Shown: positions 25,538-33,766 of the stretch, piece by piece | How positions within the stretch are numbered: position 1 is the first letter of the stretch | Layout: every line of letters starts with the position of its first letter | Assembly (NCBI RefSeq): GCF_010470675.1 | Contig: NZ_VOIQ01000021.1 | Span: 1-60,528 of the forward strand | Origin: Desulfovibrio sp. JC010 | Lineage (GTDB): Bacteria; Desulfobacterota; Desulfovibrionia; Desulfovibrionales; Desulfovibrionaceae | Length of the DNA: 60,528 nucleotides | Direction of reading: 5' to 3' | Notes under the pieces: model-generated | The model's input: only the letters and a program-made list of their open reading frames with translations | What the model was told of the DNA's origin: nothing | The model's database searches: none | Position numbers and translations under genes: made by a program

Positions 25538-25783
25538 TTACTGGTTATACCATATGCCAAGGAGCCACTTATTTGAGCTCATTTGCATAAAGCTATGCCT
25601 GTTCGTTTTTGTAATGGGCACAGGACTAGTAATCTCCATCCGGATATGTTGAGGACTACTGAATATAGTTTTAACATTTACTGTTCCGGCAGCTTGCCCC
25701 TGATTGCCATAAATGGTGCCGAGAAAAAAACCTGTACCCAAAACAAATGCGAGCATTACAGCCCGTAATAATTTTCCCTTCAT
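25538..25783 (-). CDS. small exported or membrane protein
   Basis: 81 residues. A basic start and one hydrophobic stretch (residues 7-27, AVMLAFVLGTGFFLGTIYG) form a signal peptide or anchor, and the remaining 50 residues are soluble with several Ser, Thr and Met. A clear AAGGAGAATAGCA precedes the ATG at 25783. No domain is recognised. Its function is unknown. Confidence 0.65.
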   Translation of the reverse strand: MKGKLLRAVMLAFVLGTGFFLGTIYGNQGQAAGTVNVKTIFSSPQHIRMEITSPVPITKTNRHSFMQMSSNKWLLGIWYNQ

Positions 25784-25848
25784 TGCTATTCTCCTTGTTT
25801 AGCCGTGCTCTTAATTATTCAATATATAAACAATCAACTATTTCAAAC

Positions 25849-25888
25849 AAAAAATCGACTTGCTCCATCAGGATCAAGTCGATTTTTT
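25849..25888 (-). terminator. final terminator of the glyA transcript
   Basis: Perfect 14 bp inverted repeat AAAAAATCGACTTG with its complement around 12 nt, giving a T tract on either strand. It is about 160 bases beyond the glyA stop, after two further hairpins, and about 65 bases before the start of the small exported protein. Confidence 0.8.
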
Positions 25889-25918
25889 ATAAGAGGCAAG
25901 GCTGTGACTAAAAAATTT

Positions 25919-26028
25919 CCGGGCTGGCTGATAAAGTCGTTACCCACAAGACAATTTACAATAAATCTCAGCCAACCCGGGAAGAAATATTTGTCCGGGA
26001 TTTCAGGGGATGAGTGAAATCCCGGACA
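25919..26028 (-). other. structured glyA 3' untranslated region, two hairpins
   Basis: Hairpin B (25992-26005 with 26015-26028) is a perfect 14 bp stem around 9 nt. Hairpin A (25919-25931 with 25968-25980) is 13 bp with a 36 nt loop and a single mismatch that is a G-U pair only on the minus strand, so the minus strand RNA is the paired one. Hairpin A is followed by a T run and could be a terminator. Confidence 0.65.
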
Positions 26029-26049
26029 CATGGAAAGGAAGGAGTGTTG

Positions 26050-27306
26050 CTAGATTCCCGGAACCGGAAACCTTGAGCAGAAAGATTCAATTTCCGACCG
26101 GGTGGTAGCGGCCAGAGCTTTATCTTCAGGATTTTGGAGGATGGTGGTGATCCAGCCCGCCAGCTTGACCATGTCGGACTCCTTCATGCCGCGTGAGGTT
26201 GCAGCGGGAGTACCGATTCTGATGCCGCTGGGCTTCAGAGGCGGATTGGGGTCATCGGGGATGATCTGCTTATTGGTGGTGATGGAGACCCCATCAAGAA
26301 GCTCTTCAGCAACTTTGCCGTTGATGCCGTAGCTCTTCTCAGTATCAAGGACCATCATGTGATTGTCTGTTCCTCCAGTGACAAGGGAAGCACCGGATTT
26401 CAGCAGCTCATCAGCCAGAGTTTTTGCATTGAGCAGCACCTGCTTACCGTAATCCTTGAATTCCGGCTCAAGTGCTTTTTTGAGAGTGACCGCGATACCG
26501 GCAATGGTATTCATGTGCGGTCCACCCTGCAGGCCGGGAAAAACAGCCTTGTCGATCTTGGGTGCGAATTCCTTTTTGCAAAGGATCATACCGCCACGGG
26601 GACCGCGCAGGGATTTGTGGGATGTGGAAGTGACAACATCAAAACCGAAATCAAAGGGGTTGCGGATGACATCGGCAGCAATGAGTCCGCCGTAGTGCGA
26701 AGCATCGGTCATGGTGATGGCCCCTACTTCGTCGGCAATTTTCTTGAAAGCAGCGTAATCCAGATCGCGGGGGTAGGAGGTGTACCCGCAAAGGATCATT
26801 TTCGGCTTGTGCTCAAGGGCGGTTTTGCGCAGCTCGTCAAAATCAATGCTACCGTCTACAGGGTCGGTCTTGTAACGAATGAAATTGAAAAGCTTGCCCA
26901 TGAAGGAAACCGGGGCACCGTGAGTAAGGTGCCCGCCATGGGAGAGATCCATGGCCAGAATGGTATCGCCGGGTTCAAGAAGTCCGAGATATACAGCCTG
27001 ATTCATGGGAGAACCGGAAAGCGGCTGCACATTGGCGTGCTCACAACGAAAGACCTGCTTTGCCCGCTCACGGGCAATGTCTTCGATGGTATCGGTGAAT
27101 TCCTGACCGCCGTAGTAACGTCTGCCGGGGTAACCTTCGGAGTATTTGTTGGTGAAAACACTGCCGAGGGTGCAGAGAACTTCGGGGTAGGTATAGTTTT
27201 CAGAAGGGATCAGTTCAATACCGACTTTCTGGCGGGATTCCTCGCCGGAAAGAGCATTGAAAATGTCGGGATCATTTGACTGGAGAAGATTTCGATATTC
27301 CTGCAT
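26050..27306 (-). CDS. glyA: serine hydroxymethyltransferase
   Basis: 418 residues from the ATG at 27306, which is spaced 5 nt from AAGGAG; an upstream GTG at 27312 would overlap that site. PLP-dependent conversion of serine plus tetrahydrofolate to glycine and methylene-THF. The PLP lysine lies in STSHKSLRGPRGG (usually THKTLRGPRGG), and ELIPSENYTYPEVL and GYPGRRYYGGQE are standard. It follows an AlaX-like gene and carries a 5' leader with two hairpins and a structured 3' UTR, hinting at RNA-level control. Confidence 0.95.
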   Translation of the reverse strand: MQEYRNLLQSNDPDIFNALSGEESRQKVGIELIPSENYTYPEVLCTLGSVFTNKYSEGYPGRRYYGGQEFTDTIEDIARERAKQVFRCEHANVQPLSGSPMNQAVYLGLLEPGDTILAMDLSHGGHLTHGAPVSFMGKLFNFIRYKTDPVDGSIDFDELRKTALEHKPKMILCGYTSYPRDLDYAAFKKIADEVGAITMTDASHYGGLIAADVIRNPFDFGFDVVTSTSHKSLRGPRGGMILCKKEFAPKIDKAVFPGLQGGPHMNTIAGIAVTLKKALEPEFKDYGKQVLLNAKTLADELLKSGASLVTGGTDNHMMVLDTEKSYGINGKVAEELLDGVSITTNKQIIPDDPNPPLKPSGIRIGTPAATSRGMKESDMVKLAGWITTILQNPEDKALAATTRSEIESFCSRFPVPGI

Positions 27307-27324
27307 GGGCACTCCTTGTAGATC

Positions 27325-27364
27325 GCCTCACGGAGAGGCAAGGAAGCACGTCTTGAAGAAGACG
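27325..27364 (-). promoter_or_regulatory. glyA leader hairpins
   Basis: Two small stems directly before the glyA ribosome binding site: GCCTC-GAGGC at 27325-27339 and CGTCTT-AAGACG at 27349-27364. They would sit 5' of the AAGGAG in the minus-strand RNA. No match to a known glycine or THF riboswitch core is seen. Confidence 0.45.
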
Positions 27365-27514
27365 AGGCCCAGGCGAGCGGCAGGTAATATAAATTCCGTG
27401 TTTCCCTGTGGTTAATTCCACATTACATCGCCAGTTGCACGGAATGTGTATTCAAAAACTGAGTAAAACCTAGCAACAGATTTCAGCTCTGTAAACAAGT
27501 TTTTCAAATTTATC

Positions 27515-27958
27515 TTAATTTTCCGGTTCACCGAGCTTGTAACGGATGCGCAGTACGCCATCATCAAAGCTATGCGAAACCATCTTGAATTCACCGATTT
27601 CATTGGAATTATCAACATGATCACCAATACAGGGGCAATGATCAAAATCACCGATATTTACCACCCGCACCTCGGTCACACCTTCAGGAAGCCGGGTCAG
27701 ATTGAAGCGTTCATCGGCCTCCTTAAGACTGATCATCTGTTCAGTCACAATCAGATCAGCTGAAATAGCCTCATTCACACCCTGCTCGATTTCGGAGGCT
27801 TCGGCATCGGTCAAACCGCGCTCGAATTTGTAATCGCACTTGGATTTTTTCTTGTTGATATGCGCGCTGAAGCAACGGTCACAGCCGAACTTACGCACCA
27901 TCACCTGATTAAGAATATGTTCTGCGGAATGCATGCGGGGCTGGTATTGTTTTGCCAT
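27515..27958 (-). CDS. AlaX-like tRNA editing domain protein
   Basis: 147 residues. The threonyl/alanyl-tRNA synthetase second additional domain, free-standing. The metal-binding residues appear as HSAEHIL (two His) near residue 10 and later HCPCIGDHVDNSNEIGEF. AlaX proteins remove serine or glycine wrongly attached to tRNA-Ala. It lies directly upstream of glyA in the same direction, with about 210 bases between, so the two may be linked in Ser/Gly metabolism; that linkage is an inference. Confidence 0.83.
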   Translation of the reverse strand: MAKQYQPRMHSAEHILNQVMVRKFGCDRCFSAHINKKKSKCDYKFERGLTDAEASEIEQGVNEAISADLIVTEQMISLKEADERFNLTRLPEGVTEVRVVNIGDFDHCPCIGDHVDNSNEIGEFKMVSHSFDDGVLRIRYKLGEPEN

Positions 27959-28063
27959 TTTGGGTGGTCCTTATATGCTTGATTAATTCTTTTTGAGGCA
28001 ACTTAAGCCAGTTGGATGCATATCTCAAGTCATAACCACAAAAGCGGTCTCTTAACGAAAAAC

Positions 28064-28103
28064 AAAAAAACCGGAACCACGACCAAACAGGCCGCGGTTC
28101 CGG
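28064..28103 (-). terminator. terminator after the PEP-CTERM-like gene
   Basis: Stem CCGGAACCGCG with CGTGGTTCCGG (one G-T pair on the minus strand), then a run of seven T. It lies about 28 bases after the stop of the PEP-CTERM-like gene. Confidence 0.85.
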
Positions 28104-28130
28104 CTATATTTTCAATTTCTAATTATCCGG

Positions 28131-28715
28131 CTAAAAGAACTTACGCCGCACAACACCTACCACGCCGAGTCCGCCGAGCATGATGAATGCAGCACCGGGA
28201 ATGGGAGTGGGGGCAACATTGGAGATATTGGTAATCTTCAAATTGCTGGTAGCAATCTGGGTATACCCCCAGTTTTCATTAAAAGCGGCCTCAAAAATCT
28301 GATTAACGGTAGAACCGATGGTCAAATCACCGAACCCGGAACTCCAATTACTGATCTCCAGATAAGTCTGCTCGTTCCCGGTCTGGGAATAAAATCCACC
28401 GTTATGGGGATTCAGATAATTGTAATTACGGGTAGTCATTCCGTTCAACGTTCCAGAATATAAAGAACTGTAATAAGAACCCTTTACATCCTTATTCTTA
28501 CCATTGTTCTTAGTATAAAACCCGGTCCGGTCAGTATCGATTTCGATCACATACCTAACCGTATCACCGACAGAAATACCGGCAGCACTTGCCAGCCCTC
28601 CGCCGTCACTTATGGACCCTACTGTCCCTTCAAGAGTATAATAGTATGATGCTGATGCCTGTGCCGGAATAACCAGTATAACCAGCAAAGCAAGAATGGA
28701 TAAAATATTCTTCAT
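28131..28715 (-). CDS. PEP-CTERM-like exported protein
   Basis: 194 residues with a signal peptide (residues 1-22, ending PAQASA) and a mature Ser, Gly, Asn and Tyr-rich body. The C-terminus has the tripartite sorting layout: a Pro-rich motif (PTPIPG), a hydrophobic helix (AAFIMLGGLGVVGVV) and a basic tail (RRKFF), as in PEP-CTERM substrates of exosortase. The protein should be exported, sorted at the membrane and perhaps linked to the outer surface or extracellular matrix. No exosortase gene is in this window. A good Shine-Dalgarno region (GGAGGTGATT) precedes the ATG. Confidence 0.75.
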   Translation of the reverse strand: MKNILSILALLVILVIPAQASASYYYTLEGTVGSISDGGGLASAAGISVGDTVRYVIEIDTDRTGFYTKNNGKNKDVKGSYYSSLYSGTLNGMTTRNYNYLNPHNGGFYSQTGNEQTYLEISNWSSGFGDLTIGSTVNQIFEAAFNENWGYTQIATSNLKITNISNVAPTPIPGAAFIMLGGLGVVGVVRRKFF

Positions 28716-28960
28716 GAGGAATCACCTCCACCGATTTTCCCTAGATAGAAAATAACCAGAATAAAAATTTCAGTCAAGAAATCCTTAAAAAGCCCCGCCC
28801 CGCCTAACTTAAAGCCAAGCTGTTAATATCTTGCATTTTTAATTATGTGCACAAAAACATATAAAATAATAATAATTACTAATTATCAAAATACAAGTTT
28901 TCCAGACACAAAAAAAAGACTCCACCCAAGATATCTGCAAGCCCGTTGCCAAATACGAAA
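28716..28960. other. AT-rich intergenic region
   Basis: About 250 bases with only AT-rich sequence between the PEP-CTERM-like gene promoter and the aminopeptidase terminator. I see no coding sequence or repeat. It presumably holds the promoter of the PEP-CTERM-like gene, read leftward. Confidence 0.4.
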
Positions 28961-28966
28961 AAAACA

Positions 28967-29001
28967 AAAATCCCGGTTGACCGAGGATCAACCGGGATTT
29001 T
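28967..29001 (-). terminator. terminator of the M29 aminopeptidase
   Basis: Perfect 14 bp inverted repeat AAAATCCCGGTTGA with TCAACCGGGATTTT around 7 nt, with T runs on either strand. It ends 28 bases after the aminopeptidase stop. Confidence 0.85.
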
Positions 29002-29028
29002 CAACCTGAATATTTTTCCGGGAAATAA

Positions 29029-30228
29029 TTAAACCTGAAACTCTCCGGACTTGTAGATGACCACTTCGCTTCCGTCCTTGAGGGTAGCGTAGACAGTCTT
29101 ATCCTGAGTGTTGACCAGATCCCAATGCAGTGCAGAGGTATTGTAACCCAGCTCTTCCTTCATGCGGGCATCAAGCTCGGCCTGATCTCCGGCATAGGTA
29201 TCGGGATAGGAGGACCCCACGGCAACGTGGCAGTTACCGAATTCCCCGCCATAGTTCTCATCGTAGAGAGTGTTGGCCATGAACTTGTCAATACGGGAGA
29301 AACGGCGGTCGGTCAGGGAAAACTCGCCCAGCTTGGACGCACCTTCGTCCATTGCCAGCTGCTTTTTAACGAACTCCTCACCTTCTTTGGCGGTGATCTC
29401 CTTGGCCACACCGTCCTCAAAGACAATGCGCACACCTTCCACATAGTTACCGGAACGGTAGGAAGGCTGGTCCGCATAGTATACGCCGGAAGTCCCGCGC
29501 CAGTCAGGCGAGATAAACAGTTCAAAACTGGGGATGTTGTGCCCGGAAACCCCGATCCACTGACGCAGGTCGCCATGCTTTACGGTCAGGTCCATGTCAT
29601 CGGAAACAACACGGTAGGACTCGATCCCCAGTCCGTTAAGCCAGTTTTTAACTTCGGAAGCCTTGTCGAATACGCCCTTCCAGCAGGAAGCCGGATCATC
29701 TTCATCGAGGTAACAGGCCTTAACGATCTGGGCGGTGAAGTCCTCAAGGGAAAGCCCCGCGGATTCCGCAAGGGCCTTGGTGGGATAAGAACAAAGGGTC
29801 CAGCCCAGTTCGCCCTGCTGCTCACGCCCTTCCATGATATCACGCAAAAACTTGCGGGCCACGGCACATTTGCCCATTCGTGAAGGATCAACCCCGGCCA
29901 GATGGGTCAGGGATGAGGGTGCCAGCAGTACGATGAGCCCGTTCAGCCCTTTGGTGAATTCCTGCTCACCGGGAGCAATATAACGAAGCTGGTCATCATC
30001 GCCGTCACCGTAAAAACTTTTTTCCATGGCCGGAGTCAGGGTCATTCTCGGGACCGGGTTAAGCCCCTCATCAATAAGCCGCTTGAAGACAGCCTCGGCC
30101 AGAGGCAGGGCTTCCGCTTCATAACGGACCATAATCAAATCGCCTTTTTCATAAGGCTTGGTACGTGCGGTGGTCAGTCCCCACCACAAGGCATCCACAT
30201 ATTTATCAAGCTGTTCTTTGGTCAGCAT
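29029..30228 (-). CDS. M29 family aminopeptidase
   Basis: 399 residues from the ATG at 30228, which follows TAGGAG by 8 nt; a start 15 codons upstream is in frame but lacks such a site. It resembles thermophilic aminopeptidases (AmpS/AmpT, family M29). Visible blocks are the metal-binding region around LRQWIGVSGHNIPSFELFISPDW, SGVYYADQPSYRSGNYVEGVRI, and DENYGGEFGNCHVAVGSSYPDTYAG. Cytoplasmic. No operon partner. Its substrate preference cannot be told from sequence. Confidence 0.85.
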   Translation of the reverse strand: MLTKEQLDKYVDALWWGLTTARTKPYEKGDLIMVRYEAEALPLAEAVFKRLIDEGLNPVPRMTLTPAMEKSFYGDGDDDQLRYIAPGEQEFTKGLNGLIVLLAPSSLTHLAGVDPSRMGKCAVARKFLRDIMEGREQQGELGWTLCSYPTKALAESAGLSLEDFTAQIVKACYLDEDDPASCWKGVFDKASEVKNWLNGLGIESYRVVSDDMDLTVKHGDLRQWIGVSGHNIPSFELFISPDWRGTSGVYYADQPSYRSGNYVEGVRIVFEDGVAKEITAKEGEEFVKKQLAMDEGASKLGEFSLTDRRFSRIDKFMANTLYDENYGGEFGNCHVAVGSSYPDTYAGDQAELDARMKEELGYNTSALHWDLVNTQDKTVYATLKDGSEVVIYKSGEFQV

Positions 30229-30333
30229 ATAAATTACTCCTAGATAACCATATCTATTTTGAATTAAAGCCACCTATTAATTCAATGTTCCGTTAAAGTC
30301 ATCCTCAATAAGATAAAAAATATCAGGCTGGAC

Positions 30334-30375
30334 TGAAAATCATAATCCCTGCTTGAAAATCATAATCTATATAAT
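30334..30375 (+). promoter_or_regulatory. tandem Fur-like sites and promoter of the ferredoxin
   Basis: TGAAAATCATAATC occurs exactly twice, at 30334-30347 and 30354-30367, spaced 20 bases (two helical turns). The first part matches the Desulfovibrio Fur half-site TGAAAATNAT as I recall it. A perfect TATAAT is at 30370-30375, so the second copy would overlap the promoter and allow repression. A second possible promoter is TTGACA (30410) with TATCCA 17 bases later. Confidence 0.5.
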
Positions 30376-30489
30376 TAGGATGTTTCTTGTACTTTTTGTA
30401 CCTGCCTTCTTGACATGAGGAGGGCTTGTGGCTATCCACTTTTCAATAGCCCTGAGTCGGGGGTCTAAGCTGGAACCAATCCGGCTCAA

Positions 30490-30545
30490 TCCTAATTGTT
30501 AAAGACTGCGTAGCCTGTCGGCTTATGTACGCAGGCTACCAGAGG
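30490..30545 (+). other. hairpin in the ferredoxin leader
   Basis: GTAGCCTG and CAGGCTAC pair around a 14 nt loop within the ferredoxin 5' untranslated region, about 40 bases before the start codon. It may protect the short mRNA or control its translation. Confidence 0.5.
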
Positions 30546-30577
30546 CTAAAAAATCAATCTTTTTGGAGGGTAACTCT

Positions 30578-30766
30578 ATGAGCTACATTATTACCATTGA
30601 TAACGACAAATGTAACGGCGACGGCGAATGTGTTGATGTATGTCCTACCGAAGTTTACGAACTTCAGGACGGCAAAGCAGTAGCTGTTAACGAAGACGAA
30701 TGTCTCGGTTGTGAATCCTGCATCGAAGTATGTGAGCAGGACGCTATCACCATCGAAGAGCAGTAG
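30578..30766 (+). CDS. 7Fe-type ferredoxin, D. africanus FdIII-like
   Basis: 62 residues from the ATG at 30578; GGAGGG precedes it, and the earlier TTG would lie inside that site. The first cluster motif is CNGDGECVDVCP, with Asp where the second cysteine is normally found, as in Desulfovibrio africanus ferredoxin III, whose [3Fe-4S] cluster can take up a further metal using the Asp. The second is the full CLGCESCIEVCE [4Fe-4S] motif. It carries low-potential electrons in the cytoplasm. It forms a single-gene unit with its own promoter and terminator, consistent with high expression. Confidence 0.94.
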   Translation: MSYIITIDNDKCNGDGECVDVCPTEVYELQDGKAVAVNEDECLGCESCIEVCEQDAITIEEQ

Positions 30767-30792
30767 AAAATTCTTCATTAACGAAGTTTTAA

Positions 30793-30833
30793 AGGCGGGA
30801 ATCAGGGTCAGCCCAGATTCCCGCCTGCTCTTT
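30793..30833 (+). terminator. terminator of the ferredoxin gene
   Basis: Perfect 11 bp stem AGGCGGGAATC with GATTCCCGCCT around 12 nt, followed by TGCTCTTT. It starts 27 bases after the ferredoxin stop. Confidence 0.85.
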
Positions 30834-30839
30834 AATTAA

Positions 30840-31112
30840 CGGTCAACGAATTTTCAAATGTTCAGCGGACCAGCCAGCCGGAGCCGGATTTCTTTTTCTT
30901 CTCCCCCCTCTCCTTTCCAAATTTTTTTATGCGCCATCCCCGGCATACTGCCTGTGCCGATTGTTAGAACCGCCATGCGGGGCGGCTTACAGAAAATTCA
31001 GTAATTATTTTCATATAAACAATTGACTGCTGAACAATAAGACTTAGCTTATACGAGTTTAGGCGGAACTTTCCGCCAAAGCTCTGAACATATTTTTCAC
31101 GGAGGTTTTGCT
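30840..31112 (+). promoter_or_regulatory. intergenic region with promoter for the YkgJ-like gene
   Basis: No gene in this stretch. A TTGACT at 31023 and TTATAC at about 31049 are the best promoter-like elements, though their spacing (20 bases) is longer than ideal. GGAGG at 31100 provides the ribosome binding site. The rest is unremarkable. Confidence 0.4.
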
Positions 31113-31889
31113 TTGGAGTTCAAAGAAATTTTTCAAAAATATGAAGCTCTTGTCGCTGAAGTGGACAAGACTTTCGATAAGATATCCGACCAGACTGATG
31201 CAGGCATCAAATGCGAAAAGGGTTGCAGTGACTGTTGTCACGCCCTCTTCGACCTGACCCTTGTGGAAGCGATTTATATCAACCGCAAGTTCAATGAAGC
31301 TTACAGCGGATTGGAACGTTCCGAAATCATGCAGGAAGCAGATAAAGCGGACCGTTTGATCCACAAGATCAAAAGAAGGGCTTTTAAGGCCAGCCAGTCC
31401 GGAGCCTCCACAACTGAAATTCTCAAGGAAGTTTCCCTTGCAAGGGTAAAATGCCCTTTCCTCAAGGAAAGCAACCTCTGTGCCCTTTATGATTATCGCC
31501 CCCTGACCTGCCGCATCTACGGCGTGCCCATGAATATCGGCGGACAGGCGCACTCATGCCAGAAGTCAGGCTTCACTCCCGGTAAATCGTACCCCACCAT
31601 CAATATGGACACCCTGCAGTCCAAACTGATGCAGCTGAGTGAAGAGCTGGCCGCTTCCATCAACTCCTCCCTGAAGGAACTGCCGGAAGTACTGGTTCCC
31701 CTCTCCATGGCACTGGTTACCGAATACACACCGGAATACCTCGGCGCCAACACCGGGGACAAGCCGGAACCCAAAACTCCTGCTGCTGCACCCTCTGAAG
31801 CCTGCGGAACCTGCGATAAAGACAAGTCCGCATGCGCTGACTGCAACTACTCTGTAGAGCTGGGCGCAATGCCCGGTAAAATAGAGTGA
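31113..31889 (+). CDS. YkgJ-type cysteine-cluster protein, long form
   Basis: 258 residues from a TTG start, 8 nt after GGAGG; there is no in-frame ATG nearby. A CEKGCSDCC motif (residues 34-42) and later KCPFLKESNLCALYDYRPLTCRIY carry the family's cysteines, which probably bind a metal or cluster. The C-terminal 60 residues include an extra cysteine-rich tail (CGTCDKDKSACADC). It is followed closely by a 115-residue protein and a TPR protein in the same direction. Function is unknown. Confidence 0.83.
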   Translation: MEFKEIFQKYEALVAEVDKTFDKISDQTDAGIKCEKGCSDCCHALFDLTLVEAIYINRKFNEAYSGLERSEIMQEADKADRLIHKIKRRAFKASQSGASTTEILKEVSLARVKCPFLKESNLCALYDYRPLTCRIYGVPMNIGGQAHSCQKSGFTPGKSYPTINMDTLQSKLMQLSEELAASINSSLKELPEVLVPLSMALVTEYTPEYLGANTGDKPEPKTPAAAPSEACGTCDKDKSACADCNYSVELGAMPGKIE

Positions 31890-31899
31890 GGAGATAAAA

Positions 31900-32247
31900 G
31901 TGGGCACCCTTACTCCGGAAGAAATTGATGAACAAAAGCGATACATGTACGAAAAGCTTTCGCCGCGCAGGCGCAGGTTTGTCGACAAGATCGGTTATGA
32001 TGAATGGGACCCTTTTGCGAAACCATTCGATCCCATTGACCTGCGTCAGGACGTAACAGGAAGAACTTCGCAGCAGCTCTGTGAAGAATTCATCCGCGAG
32101 GTCCACGTGAACAGAAACTCCGAATACGCGCAGGCTGCTGCCGAATTCGGGGTCATGCTGGTCATGAACTTCGAAAAGGTACGCCCCATTTATGACTTTT
32201 GCGTCTGGTACGAAGAACTGCTGAAAAAAGAAGGCAAGCACGTTTAA
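31900..32247 (+). CDS. conserved hypothetical protein, 115 residues
   Basis: Start GTG at 31900, with AGGAG spaced 6 nt upstream. Soluble and helical (RRRRFVDKIGYDEWDPF, then RTSQQLCEEFIREVHVNRN). No recognised domain. It is 10 bases after the YkgJ-like gene and 71 before the TPR gene, so it probably belongs to one transcription unit. Confidence 0.7.
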   Translation: MGTLTPEEIDEQKRYMYEKLSPRRRRFVDKIGYDEWDPFAKPFDPIDLRQDVTGRTSQQLCEEFIREVHVNRNSEYAQAAAEFGVMLVMNFEKVRPIYDFCVWYEELLKKEGKHV

Positions 32248-32318
32248 CGTGAACCGGGAACATCGGCAGCACACCAATAACGACAAAAACTTTTTTGTAA
32301 ATATAAGAGGTTTTTCCC

Positions 32319-32939
32319 ATGCAGAAATTTGATAATATTGATGATTATATTGCGGATCTGAAAAAGAAAAAAGAAGCCAGCCCGACCTGCAGCAACACCC
32401 GCTACAATCTGGCTGTTGCCCATCTGGCCAAAAGGGATTTCATGGAAGCTGAGCGTGAACTGCTCGTAGCCATCGACGAATCCCCCAAAATGGCGGAAGC
32501 ATACGTACAGCTCGGTGGTATCGCCATGCAGCGCGGAGACCTTGAAGGCTGCCTGCGCTACAACATCACCGCAACCCAGCAGCGTCCCTTCTTCGCAGTA
32601 CCCTGGGGCAACATCGGCTACGTGTACATGGAACAGGGTGAAACCGACAAAGCTATCGGAGCACTGAAACGCGCCATCAAGTACGATCCCAACTTCGTAC
32701 AGGCCCTTTCCACCCTCGGAGCAGCCTACTTCAACATAGGCGAACTGGATGACTGCATTGAAGTCTGTGAAAAAGCCATCAAGCTTGCAGACAACTTCGG
32801 TCCGGCATGGAACAACCTCGCTCTCTGTTACACTGAAAAAGAAGACTACAAAAAAGCCATTGAGTGCGTGGACAAAGCCATTGAAAGCGGCTTTGACGTA
32901 TCCGCTGACTTCCTCAAAGAGCTTGAGCAGCACCGTTAA
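32319..32939 (+). CDS. TPR repeat protein
   Basis: 206 residues. About five tetratricopeptide repeats (34-residue helical hairpins with G/A at position 8 and P at 32) run from about residue 18 to 195, e.g. MAEAYVQLGGIAMQRGDLEG, AVPWGNIGYVYMEQGETDKA, VQALSTLGAAYFNIGELDDC, PAWNNLALCYTEKEDYKKA. TPRs mediate protein-protein contacts; the partner may be a product of the two preceding genes. There is no membrane anchor. Confidence 0.88.
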   Translation: MQKFDNIDDYIADLKKKKEASPTCSNTRYNLAVAHLAKRDFMEAERELLVAIDESPKMAEAYVQLGGIAMQRGDLEGCLRYNITATQQRPFFAVPWGNIGYVYMEQGETDKAIGALKRAIKYDPNFVQALSTLGAAYFNIGELDDCIEVCEKAIKLADNFGPAWNNLALCYTEKEDYKKAIECVDKAIESGFDVSADFLKELEQHR

Positions 32940-32962
32940 TTGTTTTTATAAACAAGACCTTA

Positions 32963-33000
32963 AAAAGCTCCCTTGCTTGAACGGCGAGGGAGCTTTTGTT
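32963..33000 (+). terminator. terminator of the TPR gene
   Basis: AAAAGCTCCCTTGC pairs with GCGAGGGAGCTTTT around a 7 nt loop, with TTTTGTTTTTT following. It is 24 bases after the TPR gene stop. Confidence 0.85.
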
Positions 33001-33151
33001 TTTTCACACAGACAAAATCACGCCCACACTTCCTCTCGTAAATAAAAACAAACTGTGCTAGTGTGCCGTAAGATTAATTTAATGAGAAAAACACGGCACG
33101 CTGAACTCGCCTGCCCCGCGGTACATTTCCAAACGTCACAACCGGATTCAT

Positions 33152-33595
33152 ATGCAAAACGCAGCTGACTTACTCTCCTTCAGTGGCATCGTCTGCTTCC
33201 TGATCGCCATCCTGCATATCGTGATAATTATTGCCGGCCCCAAGGCTTACCGTTATTTCGGTGCCGGGGAGGACCTGACATCTCTGGCGGAAAAGCACTC
33301 GATTATCCCGCCCCTTTTAACCGCATTCATCGCCACAGTATTGGCAGTCTTCGGGCTTTACGCTTTTTCAGGAGCCGGGGAATTTGCGCGTATGCCCATG
33401 CTCGGCCCGGTTCTGATCCTGATCGGTGCCATTTTCAGCCTCAGGGGCCTGGTTCTGCCCGTGCAGCTTTTTAATTTACTGCGCAAACCGCACAAGACCG
33501 ATACAAAAGAAATTTTCTTCTCATTGATCGCCCTGCTTACCGCCATATGCCTTTTGTACGGGACATTCCTGAACAGGGATTTTATTTTCCAATAA
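33152..33595 (+). CDS. membrane protein with four segments, unknown function
   Basis: 147 residues with hydrophobic segments at about residues 9-28, 53-72, 84-104 and 123-141. The loops are short. No domain is recognised with certainty. It is not closely linked to its neighbours (212 bases from the TPR gene, 171 from pgm). Confidence 0.7.
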   Translation: MQNAADLLSFSGIVCFLIAILHIVIIIAGPKAYRYFGAGEDLTSLAEKHSIIPPLLTAFIATVLAVFGLYAFSGAGEFARMPMLGPVLILIGAIFSLRGLVLPVQLFNLLRKPHKTDTKEIFFSLIALLTAICLLYGTFLNRDFIFQ

Positions 33596-33766
33596 TTATC
33601 CAGACCTACCGAGAATCATAGACAAAGCTGACTCCAAGCTGTAAATTGTTGTAAAAGAATTCCCCGTTGAAAAGCAGGTTACAATCAGCTGAAATAAACT
33701 GTTAACTATTGTCTTTTTATATTTCTTTGATATTCTTTATCGGCACACACTAATTCGGAGGATTAA

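Noticed and set aside
26359-27279. 306-residue plus-strand frame
   Set aside because: Antisense to glyA, with no recognisable domain.
30420-30530. Small RNA gene before the ferredoxin
   Set aside because: The hairpin lies in the ferredoxin leader and has no terminator of its own, so it is treated as leader structure.
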